Assembly (NCBI GenBank): GCA_025766275.1
Contig: JAFKAC010000157.1
Span: 42,361 to 106,360, forward strand
DNA length: 64,000 bases
Direction: 5' to 3'
Source: Lactarius indigo
Lineage: Eukaryota > Basidiomycota > Agaricomycetes > Russulales > Russulaceae
Part shown: in pieces, positions 51,616-63,043 of the stretch
Layout: the number at the start of each line of letters is the position of its first letter
Numbering within the stretch: the first letter of the stretch is position 1
The notes under the pieces: generated by a model
What the model saw: the letters and a program-made list of their open reading frames with translations, nothing else
Told to the model about the DNA's origin: nothing
Database searches by the model: none
Program-made: the position numbers and the translations under genes

Positions 51616-52410
51616 TGAGATATAGGACGTATGTTTTTCTCTTAGGGTTGATTACTGTAACGGTCGTCTTCGCGCCAGCGTGGGCGTTGTTCTGCGTGCG
51701 TGAGGTATCTATAGATACGGCCAACAGGTGGTTAGAACTACAACGACCGCGCAACGCTAACAATTCAGCAGCCGTGGCAGAGTGCCCAAGGTAAAGGTGA
51801 TGGAGCGGTGGACCTGAGGCTGTTGGACTTTGGCGTGTTTGCGACTGATTCGGAATGGAATGTATAAACACGACATCTACATATGCCCGAGTAGCGAACC
51901 CAAATAAAATATCACATCCTATCCCAATCCTCGTCCTATCTCTGCACGAAGGGAGTTCAGAACCTAAAAGAGGGCAGGCTTTTGCGTGGCGAATGTATGG
52001 CTTCGGCTTAGGGTGCCTCGACTCCCCACCTTTCCTGCCTTTTGGTGGCATGGCTTAAAATATTACTGATGCCGAACCGCAGTCAGGGATTACACAGTGA
52101 TGCACAGTAGAGGTCAAACAGAGCCGAGGGGGGGCATGTATTACCTGACTGACTAAGGGAAATGAAGTAGTTCAGATGTGGGTTTGATGTGGTGTCTGGT
52201 GAGTAAATGCAGTGCCGGGTATGAGTACTGTACAGTAAGATCAATAGATGATATTGTAGTTTGATACTGAAACCAGAATGAAATACCGAACAGAACTGAC
52301 AACAAGCGAACTCGAACATGGGCTAGCTGAGAGTCCCATCCTTCGCGCCGCCTCACGCTTTAGACTAAACTACATTGACCACCTCCGAGAAGTTTCCGCG
52401 CTTTCTGCGA
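51616..52410. repeat. Module-front repeat, copy E (without SNF5-like body or P450)
   Basis: 'ttgttctgcgtgcgtgaggtatctatagatac' and 'tagaactacaacgaccgcgcaac..caattcagcagccgtggc' match copies B and C. 'tggtggcatggcttaaaatattactgatgccgaaccgcagtcagggattacacag' and 'attacctgactgac' match copies A and B. 52280-52390 matches the sequence just before SNF5-like copy D. Similarity ends where the SNF5-like region should begin. Confidence 0.65.
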
Positions 52411-52928
52411 TGCCATCAGCATTTTTTCTGAGGCCCTGGGAGGTACTGGGGGTACTGGAGCCAGCATGACAGTCTGCCAGAATCATGTCTGGATGCAGAA
52501 TGATCCTGACCGAGCCAGACCAGCCAACTGGCAACTGACACATCCCAGTTGTATCCAGATGTAGATACAGATGTGAATACAGATCTTGCATGTCCATTCA
52601 GTTGTCTGTCCAGGATCGAAGAGTATACATACAGAAACACTGCCAGTCATAAGTACAGTCTCAAGAACAGTCTCAAGGATTCACGCAGATGGCCGCCAGT
52701 CACGTTTGTTCCATACAGTCTCAAGGATTCATGTACAGATACTGGCAGTCATATATCCAGACCGATGCTCGTGTATTTATGTACTACTGGTATCCGTGGT
52801 TCTATATACATAACACCCTCTGGCATACATGTGAGGATGTGCCGTCACTGTCACCCTTTCGCGCCCGATGGTCCCACCCTTCCATTCCTGCGCCACTCCC
52901 CTACCTGGGTTGCGCCATGCCTCGGCAT
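52411..52928. other. Spacer, no gene seen
   Basis: AT-rich with short local repeats (acagtctcaaggattca at about 52669 and 52718). No coding signal. Confidence 0.5.
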
Positions 52929-55900
52929 TCAATAATCACCTACTCCCTGAATGTCCGCCTCTTCATCCATCCCATCGTCTGACACCACAATCTTGCTACG
53001 ACCATCCGGTATGACTGAAGAACATTGAGTTTCCATATTCGAGTTCCTGACACAATCTGTGAGGTACACCGAAGCCGCACTGCATGATTTGCACCCATTT
53101 ATGTTCACATAGGTCGCTTGTTGACTGCGAGTATTGGCACACGACCCCACCCCAGGGATTGTTATCGAACGCACGGCTGGTGTTGTTGGTGGCTTTCTCG
53201 TCTCGAATATTGACCCTGGTTTTGAAGAGAGTGAGGCCGTGTTCCAACTGTGTGGACAATTAGTCTTGTATATGCATATGAGTGAAAACTTACTGTGGCA
53301 GTGCTAAGTGCTAGGGCACCAGTAGGGTAACCAAAATTCGTTGGTGCCTTTGCTACTCGCTGGAGGTGCACGGCGAACACTTGGAGGAGCATGGGGGCAA
53401 GCCACAAACCTTTGGACGCCTTTGGGGCTCAAAAGCATTGGCACCTTGTGAGATGAATGAGTATGGATGCACGCACCTCCAGATCAGCGTATATGAGTGG
53501 AAATATAATGGGTTGTTCATGTGGATGGGGTAGCAATCCACAAACAAATGTCGCAACTTCGCCTGAATCCCTCCTCAGTGTGGCGTCGTGCTTGATAAAG
53601 TCACTGAGGATTGTGACCGCCTTCTTGCTGATGGTGCTTCGCCATTCATTGAGACGATCGATGACCTCAGAGAAAACAGAACATCAGTCGTGATTACAGA
53701 TGGAGTAGAATGTAAGGTGCACGACATGCGGGGGACTTACCACTTTCTTGATGGCAGGATTAGTACGCACGTCTTCCGTTCTCTCTGGCAGGCATTTATC
53801 CCACAAGCCCTGTATCATCACTAAGAGATCTGGGTGCTCATTAGTCCCAAATGTATCTGATAACGTCCCTGCCCAGTCAAGCACTCCGTGAATGATGAGA
53901 TCCCACTGTGCGAGTTCATGTTCTCCCACGATTGGGATATCCGAGACCTTGAGGTTCCGGTAGGGCTTTGACAACTCATTGCCCTCAGACTTGATGATGG
54001 GTCCTCGCATGGGGCCTGCACTGGTATTGACGTCCTTCTTCTTCACCACCAGGCCCACCTGCGAAGAGAGTCATTCAGTGGCAGCATTGCTAGAAAAAAA
54101 AACATACCGCAGACGTGGTGCGATTGCTGTTATAATTTGCAGATGGCTGTGACCCAGTTGGATGGAGAGGCGTGTGCTTTGCCTTCTTCGCAGTATGGGC
54201 AGCCTGCAGTGAGCTTGGAATTTCATCATCATCAAAAATTCCTGATGGCCAGAGATCTCATGCACTATCCAACCCTTCACTGGTGCTTCGCGTGCGTGAC
54301 CATGCCGACGTCCGAGAGGATGGTCTTGATTGTGATATGTTACAGTATGGACTGATTATATGTCGTGAATGACTCATGGCCAGTTATGACTACGGCCCAA
54401 TAGTAGTATTAGTCATGGACTCTTACGTCGCATCAGTCAGCATAGTAGTTCGCATGTGATTGTGACTCATGTATGACTCATTCCTAGGATAGCTGTACTA
54501 GGGTTCAAGCTAGTTATGCTATTGGTTACCTACTGTTCCAAGAGGCGCTTTAAAGCCCATGCGTATCTGTATAAGTAGTCGCCTCTGAAGACCAAGAGTC
54601 CCCATCTTGGTCTTCTTCAATCCACCATTTGACTCACTTCTTGAGTGCTCCTACTCGTATCCACCAAGGGATACTCCTCTTTCATCCTTTCACTGCAGCG
54701 TGTGCTAGTGACACCCCTGTTCAGCTTGTGTTGGGTTGACACGTGGTCCCCATTCACTTATCTTTGCTAAGTCGACTACACTTATTCTAGGTCCAAGTCA
54801 GACTAACGCTGGTGGAGCGTAACAGATAGCTCACTTGCCACTGTAACACAATCATCGTCAGCATCAACAATGGTTGGGGCTCGCCGGGGTTGGGTGGGAA
54901 TCAAAGTGGGGTCTTTCAGTGAGGGATTGAACATGGTAGCGGACTTCTTATACTTGCTACTGGAGCCTGAATCGTTGAGGAGCTTCTGCCAGTCCTTTCG
55001 CAAGCCGCTAGCGGTGGCAGTCTTGCCCTTTCGCTTCTTGATTTTTTTCTGCGGCCTGTTTGCTCACGTCATCAAGTGCGTGATCGATGAGTCAGGTATT
55101 ACAGTATGACTTGGTCATTGGTCACGCCAACTCACCACTTGGTACACTGATCCTCTTCGTCTTCTCTCTCATCGCTACTGTCCTCAATAGGCTCCTCAGG
55201 CTTTCTCTTATGGCCTGACACAGCAGATGTCTTGCGCGCTCGAGTGACCTCTTCACGGAGGCTATGATTTGCAGCCGGAGTTGGCACCTCGTGGGGTTAA
55301 AACGTGTGAGTTTGCCATCATGATAACGGGAATGTGTCGCTTACCTTTGTTTTCTTTTTTCCTTTATCAACGCTCCCACCTTTGGGTTTTTTCTTTCCTG
55401 TCTTTTTCTTCCTCCTCGCCACGATTTCATCCTTGAGTTCTTCAAGTCCGCTGTCTGAGTGTTCACTCTCATCTTCGTCTGTATCTGGGCCTTCGTCTAT
55501 GGAGTCAGAGTCACTTTTGTACTCGTCGTCACTGTCGTCATCATCACTATCTCGAACCACGACTTTACGGCCTTCAGGACCTTCTGGTTCAGACATATGC
55601 ACATCGCTGTCAAGGTTGCTTTCACTGGTAGTACATTAACGGTCAGCGATCAGCTCGGATGTCGTCAATGTGGACATTATCTACCTCTGGACTTGGTTGG
55701 ATGCTGTGTCTTTGGGCTCCTTGGCTTCTGAGTGATCCACCTCAGATTCACCGTCGCTGTGGCTACCCCTGAACCTGTGAGTATCCGAGTCGCTGTCGCC
55801 TTCGTTGACGATGTTGGGATAGGCTTTATCCTCTCGGCGAAGAGCGTCTTCTACCTCAGCAACTTGGGCAACTATCACTTGCCGATTTTTCTTGGCCACC

Positions 55901-56055
55901 GCGGCTTCTTTCTTTTCTTTGGATGCTTTGGCTTGGTCGTCAGCGGCTTTTTTGGACGTAGTGCGGCGTTTCTGTTTCAAATCATTTATGATTTTCCCAG
56001 GGTGAGTATTCGCATTTGCACGACGAGTCCGTGGCCTAGAGGCGTCGTCTGACAT
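52929..56055 (-). pseudogene. Eight-exon unrecognised gene paired with the Plavaka-like transposase, disabled
   Basis: Proposed exons: 55685-56055, 55345-55624, 55136-55287, 54825-55055 plus 54108-54333 (one exon split by the solo LTR), 53741-54058, 53477-53665, 53294-53419 and 52929-53247. All joins keep phase up to exon 8. The protein would be about 735 residues: a Lys/Ala-rich N-terminus (NTHPGKI, coiled-coil-like KKAADDQAKASKEKK), a long Asp/Glu/Ser acidic stretch, a Lys-rich patch (KKKTGKKKPKGG), then a more globular half (DLIIHGVLDWAG, LLVMIQGLWDKCLPE, FAVHLQRVAKAPTNFGYPTGALALSTAT) and an acidic end. Disablements are the solo LTR, a TGA at 54258-54260 and a frame shift near 53080-53090. 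I recall similar proteins recurring in Agaricomycete genomes but know no function. Confidence 0.65.
54338..54824 (+). mobile_element. Solo LTR of a self-priming-type gypsy relative
   Basis: 487 bases, TGTTACAG...GAGCGTAACA, flanked by GATA on both sides (54334-54337, 54825-54828). Removing it and one GATA restores the frame of the host exon. TATAAG at 54570 is followed by the arm pair AAGACCAAGA / ATCTTGGTCTT (54588-54614). The second arm is 34 bases from the TATA start, exactly as in the gypsy LTRs at 31-46 kb, although the rest of the sequence differs. Confidence 0.75.
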
Positions 56056-56239
56056 GGTTGGAATAAAAAAAACAGACACGTATACAGGGTTGTTGGGTGG
56101 TAAGGACCAGGAGGTTGACTTTGACGCTAACCAACCACAACTGCGTTCTTACCTCCTTTGATGGCCCGTGTGTCAATCAACAATTTCACAGTGTCAGGGT
56201 TTTGGTTTATGTTCGAAATTCTACTCACTGTATCGTCAT
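56056..56239. promoter_or_regulatory. Shared divergent promoter region
   Basis: 184 bases separate the start codons of the minus-strand gene (56055) and the plus-strand transposase (56240). Both genes must start transcription in or near this stretch. No clear TATA is seen. Confidence 0.4.
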
Positions 56240-57913
56240 ATGCAGATTCATATCCCTTGTCCTTACCTGGGCTGTCACAAGAAATTTATTGGACATCGTG
56301 GGCGAACGAAGCACATTCGCAAAGTCCATCATCTACGTAGGATTCCTACCGCATGCCAACCAACTCATGCAAGCACAACACTGACCCCGTCACCTCCTGG
56401 AAGTCCTCAGCGATCACCAAGCCCTTCCACCACTGGCCACCAGCAGTCTCCCAGCCCCCCAATCGCCAGTCCGCAGCCGCCATCAAGTCCTTCCTCCTCT
56501 GCTGCTGCCAACAACAACCATCCCCAAGTGAACCATCGTCATCAGAGATTCCACAAGCACAAACACCCTTGACTCTACGGTATGAGATTTCGCCTTTGTT
56601 CACCTACCGGCATAGTCTGACTGCAATGCTTATCACCTTATCACTCAGGATGTCCTACTGACATCAATGGAATTCCGTTGCCAGAGGTGACACCTCCCCC
56701 TGCACGCTCTGATTTACCACCAGATGACTGGAATCCTTTCGAAGATGCTGCACATTTCCTCCTAGCAGACTTTTTGTTCTGTAAGGCCCAGATGTCGGCA
56801 TCAAATATTACCGAACTTTTTGATTTCTGGGCACTATCTGTGGAGAAGTACGACATCGTGGCCCCGTATGATTCACATCGTACTCTCTATGTGACAATTG
56901 ACGCCATACAGGACGGCGATGCGCCATGGCAGTGCTTATCTGTTAATGCAGCATCCAATGATGATCCACAGCATGCACTGGAATGGAGAAGGGAAGAGTA
57001 CGAGGTCTGGTATCAGGATCCAGACATAGTCATCCGCAACCTACTCAATAATCCGGACTTCGCTTCTCAGTTCGACACCGCTCCATATATCATGACCGAC
57101 ACCCAAGGTGAACATAGATGGACAGATTTTATGAGTGGGCAGTTTGCGTGGCGACGGAGCATGAGTACTTCATATCCAAGTATATTGGTGTTCTAACTAC
57201 ATGTCCATCATTGGTAGGAGATGATATACAGTGGTGATCCGACAATGGAGGGCGCCATGTACTGTGCCATGATACTAGGGAGTGACAAAATGACAGTCAG
57301 TGTTGCAACAGGGCACATTGAGTACCACCCACTATACTTGTCTGTGGGCAACCTCCACAACGAGGCTCGGTGTGGACACAGGAATGGAGTCATACCAATC
57401 GCATTTCTTGCGATCCCCAAGGGTTCGTCGTCATTTTCAGATCGGGGCGAGGTTTACTCATTAACACCCTCAATCTAGCTGGTAGGGGGTTCGATGATGA
57501 CGACAAGTTCCACAAATTCAACAACAGTTGTACCACTCTTCCATCAGCGCTATTTTGGAGTCATTGCGACCAGGAATGACGACGCCCGTAGTGCGTCGCT
57601 GTCCAGATGGACACTACCGTCAAGTGGTATACGATATCGGGCCATTTATTGCTGACTACCCTGAACAAGTTATGCTTGCAGGGGTGGTACAGGGCTGGTG
57701 TCCGAGGTACAGAACCTCACCGCTCTATACTTCACACTGGCTCACTTAGTGGCGCTCCTAATCCACTGTCTGTGTAGGTGCACCTCTCAGGCAAGAGATC
57801 TGGATGGGGCTGGAGGACGCCGAGCGTGTGTGCTCACTGACCTTCTTGTGTCCAGCCCTGAAATCAGCTCTGCCAAGCTGTGGGATACGTATGGGATTGA
57901 CGACGACATCATT
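56240..57913 (+). pseudogene. Plavaka-like transposase, N-terminal half, disabled
   Basis: The start is ATG at 56240, followed by a C2H2 finger (CPYLGCHKKFIGHRGRTKH), a Pro/Ser-rich linker (to about 56560), and the conserved Plavaka N-terminal region: DDWNPFEDAAHFLLADFLF, PWQCLSV, YEVWYQDP, NNPDFASQFDTAPY, WTDFMSGQFAWRR, ILGSDKMTVSVATG, YHPLYLSVGN, HRNGVIPIAFLAIPK, SSISAILESLRPGMTTP, CPDGHYRQVVYDIGPFIADYPEQV, GWCPR and LWDTYGIDDDII. Exons: 56240-56579, 56649-57160, 57218 to about 57421, 57486 onward. Damage: TGA at 56570-56572, the donor before 57161 reads ATGAGT instead of GTGAGT, and a frame slip near 57525. The region that should follow DDII (with the rest of the catalytic part) is absent. 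Confidence 0.75.
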
Positions 57914-58011
57914 GTACATGTGTCGCTCTTATTTGTGCATAGGTGACTCAAACAGCCAATGGATAGCAATGGCTTATGTAATTGATACCCCCAACCGACG
58001 GTGAGATTCTT

Positions 58012-58395
58012 TAATAGTTCATACTCAGCCGGCGCCGGCCAACGGCGGAGATTCCGCCATAATTGATAGTCCAGCCGACGCCGGCTGGGTCGGAGATAAT
58101 CGGAAATCCATGCGGATAGTTCCATGATAATGTAGGGTATCCAGAGATGCTCTTGAACTCAAATATTTGACTGGGTGAGCACTGTTTAGGTGTGTGAGAT
58201 CATTGATCACCTGTTGAGATATGTACAGCAAATTGCATACATATCAGACAACTACAATTATATTGGACAAGTAATGAACATCTGATCGCAAGTCAATATA
58301 TAATGATAGATGATCGGTGTTGGGGGAAATAGCTAATAACTAATAGTTCATACTCAGAATATACATGTCGGGAAATCTGCTGTAATGATAGTCCA
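58012..58395. repeat. Direct repeat pair with GC-palindrome cluster
   Basis: A 17-base direct repeat (taatagttcatactcag) occurs at 58012 and 58341, each followed 46-53 bases later by 'gatagtcca'. The left copy encloses three palindromic motifs: GCCGGCGCCGGC (58029-58040), GGCGGA-gat-TCCGCC, and CAGCCG-acgc-CGGCTG. The setting is AT-rich. These may be two ends of related DNA elements. Confidence 0.45.
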
Positions 58396-58567
58396 ACAGC
58401 ATTGCCCAAAAGCGGACCTCCGCTTAATTCCTGTCACAGGCAAATGGATATATATGAGAGGGGATCGGGGGGTTCGAGAAAAGCCATTCATTTCATTTGC
58501 AAGAACCAAACACTTATGTCAATTGATATGTACTATAGGAGGAATACATGAATCAGGACAAGCAATC

Positions 58568-59545
58568 TCATTTCATCTTACAGTGCTTCAATGGAGCATC
58601 AGTAATCGGAGTAAGAGCCTTCACAGAGCTTCTGGAAAGTCCCTCCCATGCATGCATCTGGTATGATGCATATGCTTGATGCCCCTTTAATGAACCTTGT
58701 GCAGCAATGATCATGAGTTTCTTCCATGTCTCTGCTTTGGAATGGAAGTATGCTGGGATCCATTTAGCTTCATTATGGATGCTGTCTTGTTCCTCTGACC
58801 ACCGCTCAAACTGTGCCCTTGCACAGAGCCAGTGAACCCTTTCAACTGTATGAATATATGAGCACATGAATATAGAATTCAATGGAGCACATACAATCAT
58901 CCATCCATGTTCCATCATCAGTGGTATTGCCAAAGCCCCAGATCCAGGATTGTTGTGTATTCCGCTGTCCTACTTGTTGTGATCCAAGGACCAATGTTGC
59001 TACACGGAGATCCTTTGAATGGAGCTTCGGGAGGTCCTGTGGAATGGGTGCAGCTTTGCGGAGCTTCCTATAGGCATCCTGTGCCATGCTATATATGCGC
59101 GCATGCTCACGGACATTAGTGTCAACACTGTGTATGGCATTCCAGGCGCGGGTCTTTGTCTGTTGTGTGTGAGCAGGTCGTACCTGAGTGCAGAACAGAG
59201 CGGATTTAAATCCAAGAGCGAGGCGGATTCCATGAATGGATTCACTAGCTTGAGCATGGCGTAGCTGTACCTCCTTTCCAGCAAGGGATTGGAAACCATG
59301 CCTAACACACCATTCCCATCCAAGGGAAGATGGGAGGAGGACCGGAAAGTCCTCAGGATTAGTTGCATCCATCCCAGATCCATCCAGTGCTTGCGGAGTA
59401 GGACGGATGGAGGCATGGGCTGAATGATCATCATCTGTATCTTCAGGATCTCCAAGATCATCCACATGGTCATATTCCTCATAGTCACCCAAAGGCACTA
59501 TTGAGGAATCATCTGCAAGCGGCTGGTGGAGTAGGAAGGAATCTC
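58568..59545 (-). pseudogene. C-terminal exons of a KDZ-transposase-like gene
   Basis: Two exons on the minus strand, about 59545-58895 and 58845-58568, are joined through a 49-base GT-AG intron that keeps the frame (WMDD then FERVHWL). The N-terminal part is acidic (DYEEYDHVDDLGDPEDTDDDH). Then come LLPSSLGWEWC, LRHAQASESIHGIRLALGFKSALF, QVRPAHTQQTKTRAWNAI, HARIYSMAQDAYRKL, LRVATLVLGSQQVGQRNTQQSWIW and VHWLCARAQFERWSEEQDSIHNEA. The pattern of Leu-Gly-X-X-W, acyl-chain-like helices and terminal RW-EE helices resembles the ends of basidiomycete KDZ-type (Kyakuja-Dileera-Zisupton) transposases as I remember them. The upstream catalytic part is not present; the satellite array takes its place. 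The left boundary of the first exon is a guess. Confidence 0.45.
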
Positions 59546-59639
59546 CCTGGTGCTCAAATATGTCAATGCACATAATGGCGCAAGTTAGTGACAATGTGTA
59601 TGTAAAAGCCCATGTGCATATAGACCTTACAGGTTGTTG

Positions 59640-62600
59640 AAACCCATGTGGGCCCATCAAGCAAGAGTGAGCATATATCATGAGTGGGCCCATGGATAGA
59701 ACTGCCAAGATAAATGAATGGGCCAATTGTAGTAGCTGGGAAGTTTTGTCAATAGTATACAGTGGGCCCATGGTTAAACTCATTGAGAGCTGCCAAACAC
59801 ATTGAGTGGGCCCACAATCAAGGCATAGTATAAATTGACCTATTACATTGGTGAAACCACATGGGCCCATGGATCGAACTGCCGAGATAAATGGATGGGC
59901 CAATTGGCACAGCTAGGAAGAGTTGTCAATATATTAGAATGGGCCCATTGTTGAGCCTACAAAGACCTGCCAAACATCTTGAGTGGGCCCATGATCAGGC
60001 AGGGTGTAAATTGACCTATTACATTGGTGAAACCACATGGGCCCATGGATCGAACTGCCGAGATAAATGGATGGGCCAATTGGCACAGCTAGGAAGTGTT
60101 GTCAATATATTAGAATGGGCCCATTGTTGAGCCCATAGAGAGCTGCCGAACATCTTGAGTGGGCCCACGATCAGGCAGGGTGTAAGTTGACCTATTACAT
60201 TGGTAAAACCACATGGGCCCATCAAGTAAGAGGGGCATATGTGATGAGTGGGCCCATGGATAGAACTGCCAAGATAAATGGATGGGCCAATTGGCACAGC
60301 TAGGAAGAGTTGTCAATATATTAGAATGGGCCCATTGTTGAGCCCACAGAGAGCTGCCGAACATCTTGAGTGGGCCCATGATCAGGCAGGGTGTAAATTG
60401 ACCTATTACATTGGTAAAACCACATGGGCCCATCAAGTAAGAGGGGCATATATCATGAGTGGGCCCATGGATAGAACTGCCAAGATAAATGGATGGGCCA
60501 ATTGGCACAGCCAGGAAGAGTTGTCAATATATTAGAATGGGCCCATTGTTGAGCCCACAGAGAGCTGCCAAACATCTTGAGTGGGCCCATGATCAGGCAG
60601 GGTGTAAATTGACCTATTACATTGGTAAAACCACATGGGCCCATCAAGTAAGAGGGGCATATGTGATGAGTGGGCCCATGGGTAGAACTGCCAAGATAAA
60701 TGGATGGGCCAATTGGCACAGCCAGGAAGAGTTGTCAATATATTAGAATGGGCCCATTGTTGAGCCCACAGAGAGCTGCCGAACATCTTGAGTGGGCCCA
60801 CGATCAGGCAGGGTGTAAATTGACCTATTACATTGGTGAAACCACATGGGCCCATCAAGTAAGAGGGGCATATGTGATGAGTGGGCCCATGGATAGAACT
60901 GCCGAGATAAATGGATGGGCCAATTGGCACAGCTAGGAAGAGTTGTCAATATATTAGAATGGGCCCATTGTTGAGCCCACAGAGAGCTGCCGAACATCTT
61001 GAGTGGGCCCATGATCAGGCAGGGCGTAAATTGACCTATTACATTGGTGAAACCACATGGGCCCATCAAGTAAGAGGGGCATATGTGATGAGTGGGCCCA
61101 TGGATAGAACTGCCAAGATAAATGGATGGGCCAATTGGCACAGCCAGGAAGAGTTGTCAATATATTAGAATGGGCCCATTGTTGAGCCTACAAAGAGCTG
61201 CTGAACATCTTGAGTGGGCCCATGATCAGGCAGGGTGTAAATTGACCTATTACATTGGTGAAACCACATGGGCCCATCAAGTAAGAGGGGCATATATCAT
61301 GAGTGGGCCCATGGATAGAACTGCCGAGATAAATGGATGGGCCAATTGGCACAGCTAGGAAGTGTTGTCAATATATTAGAATGGGCCCATTGTTGAGCCT
61401 ACAAAGAGCTGCCGAACATCTTGAGTGGGCCCATGATCAGGCAGGGTGTAAATTGACCTATTACATTGGTAAAACCACATGGGCCCATCAAGTAAGAGGG
61501 GCATATATCATGAGTGGGCCCATGGATCAAACTGCCAAGATAAATGGACAGGCCAATTGGCACAGCTAGGAAGAGTTGTCAATATATTAGAATGGGCCCA
61601 TTGTTGAGCCCACAGAGAGCTGCCGAACATCTTGAGTGGGCCCATGATCAGGCAGGGTGTAAATTGACCTATTACATTGGTGAAACCACATGGGCCCATC
61701 AAGCAAGAGTGGGCATATGTGATGAGTGGGCCCATGGATAGAACTGCCAAGATAAATGGATGGGCCAATTGGCACAGCCAGGAAGAGTTGTCAATATATT
61801 AGAATGGGCCCATTGTTGAGCCCACAGAGAGCTGCCGAACATCTTGAGTGGGCCCATGATCAGGCAGGGTGTAAATTGACCTATTACATTGGTGAAACCA
61901 CGCAGGCCCATCAAGCAAGAGTGGGCATATGTGATGAGTGGGCCCATGGATAGAACTGCCAAGATAAATGGATGGGCCAATTGGCACAGCCAGGAAGAGT
62001 TGTCAATATATTAGAATGGGCCCATTGTTGAGCCCACAGAGAGCTGCCGAACATCTTGAGTGGGCCCACGATCAGGCAGGGTGTAAATTGACCTATTACA
62101 TTGTTGAACCCACATGGCCCCATCAAGCAAGAGTGGGCATATATCATGATTGGGCCCATGGATAAAACTGCTAAAATAAATGGATGGGCCAATTGGCACA
62201 GCTAGGAAGAGTTGTCAATAGTTTAGAGTAGGCCTGCGGTTGAACTCATCGAGAGCTGCCGAACAACTTGAGTGGGCCCATGATCTAGACATAGTGTAAA
62301 TGGACCTATTACATCGATCAACCCTTGTGGGCCCATCAAGTAGCAGTGGGCATATATCATGAGTGGGCCCATGGATAGAACCGCTGGCATAAAAGGATGG
62401 GCCATGGACACTGATTGGAAAAACTGCCAAGATAAACGAATGGGCCAATTGGCACAGCTTAGAAGAGTTGTCAATAATTTAGAGTGGGCCTGGGTTGAAC
62501 TCATTGAAAGCTGCCGAACACATTGAACAGACCCACGATCTAGTAATAGTGTAAATAGACCAATTACATAGGTAAAACCCACGTGGGCCCATCAAGTAAC

Positions 62601-62790
62601 AGCTGGTATATATCATTAGTGGGCCCATTGATAGAGCTGCCGAATAGCTCAGATTGGCCATGGACACTGATTGGCAAAACTGCTGAGATAAATGGGTGGG
62701 CCAATGGCCATAGTCGTGAATTGCTGTTGATGGTTTGCAGTTGGCCCAGAATTGAATCACAGAGAGCTACCGACCATCCTCACTGGGACT
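59640..62790. repeat. Satellite array, 211-base unit, about 15 units
   Basis: Landmark 'gggccaattggcac' or a close variant occurs at about 59713, 59895, 60071, 60281, 60492, 60703, 60914, 61125, 61336, 61547, 61759, 61971, 62185, 62440 and 62695. The period is 211 in the centre, 212-214 to the right, about 255 at the far right and 176-182 at the left. Each central unit has four TGGGCCCA palindromes plus a TGGGCCA. Sequence identity is highest from 60280 to 62180 and falls at both ends. Because 211 is not a multiple of three, open frames drift and are not coding. Confidence 0.93.
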
Positions 62791-63043
62791 ACTTAAGCCC
62801 TACAATGTTCCTGCAAATAATACCGACGGTCCCAAATGGCCTCTACATCACCCTCATAGCACCTTTACTGAGTATCTTACATTGTGCTGGTGTCCTTTTT
62901 GGAGATCCCGACTTTGTCATTTGAGTTGCCCATTATCCTTTATCATATCAACCAGCAATCTCTTCTGGGTGTACTTAAATTGCATCTGAATCAAGGCTGC
63001 TATATGCGTACTATTTAAGTATTCGACACCGCTATATAATGTT
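62791..63043. other. Spacer between satellite and hypothetical gene
   Basis: No gene. On the minus strand this is the 3' flank of the gene ending at 63044. Confidence 0.5.

Noticed and set aside
60019..61980. Many 60-130 codon frames with the same peptide on both strands
   Set aside because: They are translations of the 211-base satellite. The period is not a multiple of three and both strands are equally open, so coding is unlikely.
59640..62790. CRISPR-like array
   Set aside because: The whole unit repeats, with no unique spacers between short repeats, and the genome is eukaryotic.
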